Assembly: GCA_964636985.1 (NCBI GenBank)
Contig: CAZWSX010000061.1
Location: 1 to 18,665, forward strand
DNA length: 18,665 bases
Direction of reading: 5' to 3'
Source: CAZWSX01 sp964636985
GTDB taxonomy: Bacteria; Planctomycetota; Planctomycetia; Pirellulales; Pirellulaceae
Shown piece by piece: positions 16,150-18,665 of this stretch. Positions within the stretch are counted from its first letter, which is position 1. Each line of letters opens with the position of its first letter. The notes beneath the pieces were generated by a model. It had not been told where the DNA came from. It was given only the letters and a program-made list of their open reading frames with translations, and searched no databases. The translations under genes were made by a program, and so were the position numbers.

Positions 16150-16165
16150 TGAACCGGGTTTAGTT
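16138..16165 (+). repeat. 14-bp tandem duplication across the DUF1552 stop codon
   Basis: AACCGGGTTTAGT occurs at 16138-16150 and again at 16152-16164, a tandem unit of 14 bases. The first copy contains the TAG stop of the DUF1552 gene. A replication-slippage duplication is the simplest explanation. Confidence 0.75.
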
Positions 16166-16203
16166 TGCGGCTTCACGACAGGCGTTGCGACGCATGAGCC
16201 CCT

Positions 16204-16222
16204 CCGCCAAAGCGGTCTTATT
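16204..16222 (+). terminator. Weak terminator-like hairpin after the DUF1552 gene
   Basis: CCGC-CAAA-GCGG (4-bp stem, 4-base loop) is followed by TCTTATT. The stem is short and the T-run broken, so it would be a poor intrinsic terminator. It lies 55 bases past the stop, between two convergent genes. Confidence 0.25.
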
Positions 16223-16236
16223 GGTTTAAGGCCCGA

Positions 16237-18561
16237 TCAATAGAGCTGAACCGGCAGGCAGTCGCCGGTTGGCAGGATCATCAGGCCCCACGCTTCGTCG
16301 AGGCCGATGGTCAACGTTTCGGATTGAGCCCCTTTGCCTGGCAGCTTGATCTCGATCGGGTACTTACCGGGTGCGACATCCCAGTTCAAACCTGTTTTGG
16401 GGTCCTCGGCCCCCGCTCCGGCAGCCAGCTTGTACTCGCGCTTATTGATGGTCAGGACCGCGGCATCGTCCGAGGTGTTCCCGATGATCAATCGCGCTTT
16501 GCCGGTTGCGGGCAATACTCCGGCGGCTTTGGCGGCGGCGGCATCGCGCGTGACGAGCGTGATCGCAGTCTTTGCCCCATCGGCCTTCAGTCGCACGATC
16601 ACGAGGCCCGTCGGGGCCGTGAACGACATCGTCGCGGAGGCCTTATCGATCTTCGCCGCCGCTTTGTTTTCGACCCACTCGGCCGAAGCGACGTCGCGCT
16701 GATAAAAGTCGACTACCGCTTTCAGATCGGCGTTCACCGTCTTGGTCGTCTGTTTGCGGAATGCGCTGCCTTCGGATTGGACGCCATCGCCCCCCTCGGG
16801 AAACGGCAATCCATCGTGGCTGTCGGCGACCAGGCGGCTTGTGGACGCGCCCGCTTTGGAAGCAGCCGAGGTCGGCGCTCCCAATACATCGACATCGAAG
16901 CTCACGGCGAAGGTGTACTTCTTGTCGAAGAACTCGCCCGGCTTGGTCATTTTGGCGGTGCCGCGGGCCCGGCCTCCTTCGATCACAATGTCGCTCTCGG
17001 TATCCGTGTTGCCGCTGCCGCTGATGCTGGTATTGTCGGCCCAGATGTGCACCGAGCTGACGTTGTCGTCGCCGTCGATCAACACTTTGACTTGCGGGAT
17101 GAACTCGAAGTAGTCGTCGGCGCTCTTCTTTCCAAGTGCGGCCTTGAGCTTGTTCAAATCGAGCGGCCTTTCGGAGAACACGACGGTCGTCATCGGCTTG
17201 TCGAACTGCTTCATTTCGTAGGCAACCACGTTGGCGAGCTTGTAGGTTTTGCTTCCGATCGTCAGCGAGCCGGTGTTTGCGAGTTTGGGAGCATCGAGAA
17301 GGCGTTTCGCGGGCGCCGAATCGTGGCTCAAGACGGGGACGTCAAAGGTGATCTCGGCGGTGTACTCTTTCTCAAAGAAGGAGCCGGGCTCCTTCATTTG
17401 AACGGTGCCGCGAGCGCGGCTGTCTTCCACGAGCGCGGTACCGGACAGGGCTCTTCCCGATAAGCTGCCTGGTGTCTTGTCGGCAAGCAAACTCAACCGC
17501 GAGGGCTGGTCGTCCTCGTCCAGTTCGATCAGCAAGTACGGCTGCGGCCAGGCCACCGTGCTTCCATCGGCGTCTTTGTCGGTGCCGGTTTTCTTGAGGT
17601 TCGCCAGCAGCGTTTGTTGTTTGACGGGTTTCTGTGTCGCCACGATTCTCGTGGACCAATGATTGTTTTCGAAGACTTCGTAAGCGATGACATACGGCAG
17701 CTTGTGGGTCGTGCCGTCCATAACCACCGTTCCTTCGCTGGGGAGCTTCGGCATTTGGTCGATGCCTTGCTTCGGCTTATCCTTGTGCTTAGGAAGTTCG
17801 AGGGGCTTATCGGCCATCCGGCCTTTCTTAGGTTTGTTGTCGGCGATCTTGTCCGAATCTTTCTCTCGCTCCTTCTTGGCTTTTGCGATCTCCTGCTTCA
17901 TGCCATCCCATTGCATGCCCTTGGTCCGGATGGCCACTTCGCTCCCGGTATCCTCGCCGCGAATGTCGATCGTCAGCGACGACTTGCCTTGCGTGAACTT
18001 CATGCGGACGAAGGTCGCCACGTCAACTTCCGTGGCCTCTTTCGTCCACTTCCGCTCGCTGAGTTCCTTCGTCAGGAACTCCGTCGTCTCCTTCAAGTTT
18101 GATGGACACTTGAGCTTGATCGATTCGAAGAAGTCGTCGTACTCAAGCTCGGTAGCGTCTTTAGGCAGCGGCAGGTCTTTGGGTGTGGGTTGGTCGTCTT
18201 CCTCCCACATCAAGCCCTTAGGCGTGAGCCGCACTTCACTCCCATCGCCGCGACTGTCGACTCGGACTTCGAGTGTTGACTTGTCCTTGGAAAACTTCTG
18301 CACCCAGAAATTGCTTTGCAGGTTGTCTTTTCCAGACTTGGCCCACTTTTGCTCGATGAGCTTCTTGGCGTAGAAATTTCCAGCCGTCTTGAAGTCCAAC
18401 GGCACCTGAAAGCGAACGTCGCCGCGGCGCTTCATGTAGCTGACGTCGGTGGCGCCCTCGGGAACGGGGAGGTCCCGAACCCGCATTTCGTCAGCCAACG
18501 CGGGCATCGCGATGCCGATCAGAACGACGGCTGTTACCAGGTACAGTGTTGTGCGAGACAT
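16237..18561 (-). CDS. Secreted protein of unknown function with A-A-B-B-A internal repeats
   Basis: A 774-residue exported protein that I do not recognise. A signal peptide (MSRTTLYLVTAVVLIGIAMP, cleavage probably after ALA at 23) has no lipobox. Module A occurs at about 30-121, 129-220 and 585-680: it opens with LPVPEGATDV, LPLPKDATEL or LPFPEGGDGV and has a helix NFYAKKLIEQKW, EFLTKELSERKW or DFYQRDVASAEW. Module B occurs at about 274-415 and 429-562, each ending in an RARGT...PG-FF-K-Y...FDV-VL pattern. A Lys/Glu/Asp-rich linker (221-273) joins A2 to B1. The last 90 residues look like a small beta sandwich. AGAGG nine bases upstream supports the ATG at 18561. It converges on the DUF1552 gene and has no evident operon partner. 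Small A-like domains with an 'FY--L---GW' helix occur in other bacterial exported proteins, but their role is unclear. Confidence 0.85.
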   Translation of the reverse strand: MSRTTLYLVTAVVLIGIAMPALADEMRVRDLPVPEGATDVSYMKRRGDVRFQVPLDFKTAGNFYAKKLIEQKWAKSGKDNLQSNFWVQKFSKDKSTLEVRVDSRGDGSEVRLTPKGLMWEEDDQPTPKDLPLPKDATELEYDDFFESIKLKCPSNLKETTEFLTKELSERKWTKEATEVDVATFVRMKFTQGKSSLTIDIRGEDTGSEVAIRTKGMQWDGMKQEIAKAKKEREKDSDKIADNKPKKGRMADKPLELPKHKDKPKQGIDQMPKLPSEGTVVMDGTTHKLPYVIAYEVFENNHWSTRIVATQKPVKQQTLLANLKKTGTDKDADGSTVAWPQPYLLIELDEDDQPSRLSLLADKTPGSLSGRALSGTALVEDSRARGTVQMKEPGSFFEKEYTAEITFDVPVLSHDSAPAKRLLDAPKLANTGSLTIGSKTYKLANVVAYEMKQFDKPMTTVVFSERPLDLNKLKAALGKKSADDYFEFIPQVKVLIDGDDNVSSVHIWADNTSISGSGNTDTESDIVIEGGRARGTAKMTKPGEFFDKKYTFAVSFDVDVLGAPTSAASKAGASTSRLVADSHDGLPFPEGGDGVQSEGSAFRKQTTKTVNADLKAVVDFYQRDVASAEWVENKAAAKIDKASATMSFTAPTGLVIVRLKADGAKTAITLVTRDAAAAKAAGVLPATGKARLIIGNTSDDAAVLTINKREYKLAAGAGAEDPKTGLNWDVAPGKYPIEIKLPGKGAQSETLTIGLDEAWGLMILPTGDCLPVQLY

Positions 18562-18570
18562 GCTTACGTT

Positions 18571-18575
18571 CCTCT
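18571..18575 (-). promoter_or_regulatory. Ribosome binding site of the A-A-B-B-A repeat gene
   Basis: Minus-strand AGAGG is nine bases upstream of the ATG at 18561 and supports that start, directly before the signal peptide. Confidence 0.55.
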
Positions 18576-18665
18576 ATCGGTGGGCGAGCCAACGCCTTTG
18601 TCAAACGTACTTTAAGCGTTCAAACGAAAGAAATGTGACGCCAAAGATTGTCTCGAAAGCGGGGG

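Noticed and set aside
16324..17463. 379-codon open frame on the + strand opposite the A-A-B-B-A repeat gene
   Set aside because: It is the antisense of codons in a gene with a signal peptide, a ribosome binding site and internal protein repeats; the translation has no family features.
18599..18604. TTGACA on the minus strand as a -35 box for the last gene
   Set aside because: At 16-18 bases spacing the -10 position has little match (ACCGAT), and the transcript would start within the ribosome binding site.
1..18665. CRISPR arrays, tRNA or rRNA genes, transposases, phage or defence-island genes
   Set aside because: None was seen: there are no regularly spaced direct repeats, no recognisable RNA gene motifs, and all large open frames are accounted for by other families.

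Overview
The window looks like chromosomal DNA from a planctomycete, probably Pirellulales-like. The main reason is a gene pair typical of that phylum: a c-type cytochrome carrying the DUF1587/1595/1592/1588/1585 set, followed by a Tat-exported DUF1552 protein. GC-rich codon use, weak or absent Shine-Dalgarno sequences at several starts, and large secreted proteins of unknown function fit this. No tRNA, rRNA, CRISPR array, insertion sequence or phage gene was recognised.

Region 1 (1-7436, + strand) is a dense run of eight genes, the first cut off by the window edge. In order: a SAM methyltransferase (C-terminal end only), a zinc-type alcohol dehydrogenase, an RmlD-like short-chain reductase, a GT2 glycosyltransferase, a GmhB-like HAD phosphatase, a sugar-1-phosphate nucleotidyltransferase, a nucleotide-sugar epimerase/dehydratase and a multi-pass GT-C-like membrane protein. 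Gaps are 1-27 bases or 4-base overlaps, so this is almost certainly one operon. The set suggests synthesis of an activated, modified sugar (a heptose- or mannose-type route is possible) and its transfer onto a cell-surface glycan. The sugar itself cannot be read from the window.

Region 2 (7480-11757, - strand) is a single large alpha-2-macroglobulin family gene. It has a signal peptide, an intact CxEQ thioester motif and a long Ala/Lys/Glu-rich insertion where a bait region would be expected. It converges on the glycan operon.

Region 3 (about 11758-12050) is the only sizeable intergenic stretch. It separates the macroglobulin gene from the divergent cytochrome gene. It holds an ECF-like promoter candidate for the macroglobulin gene, a 7-bp inverted repeat and a weak promoter candidate for the + strand.

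Region 4 (12051-16149, + strand) is the two-gene cytochrome/DUF1552 unit: a diheme-type secreted protein and a Tat-exported partner. The family is abundant in planctomycetes, but its biochemical role is not established.

Region 5 (16237-18561, - strand) is a secreted 774-residue protein of unknown function built from two kinds of internal repeat in the order A-A-B-B-A plus a C-terminal beta domain. It is the best candidate here for something undescribed. No single new multi-gene defence or mobile system is evident.
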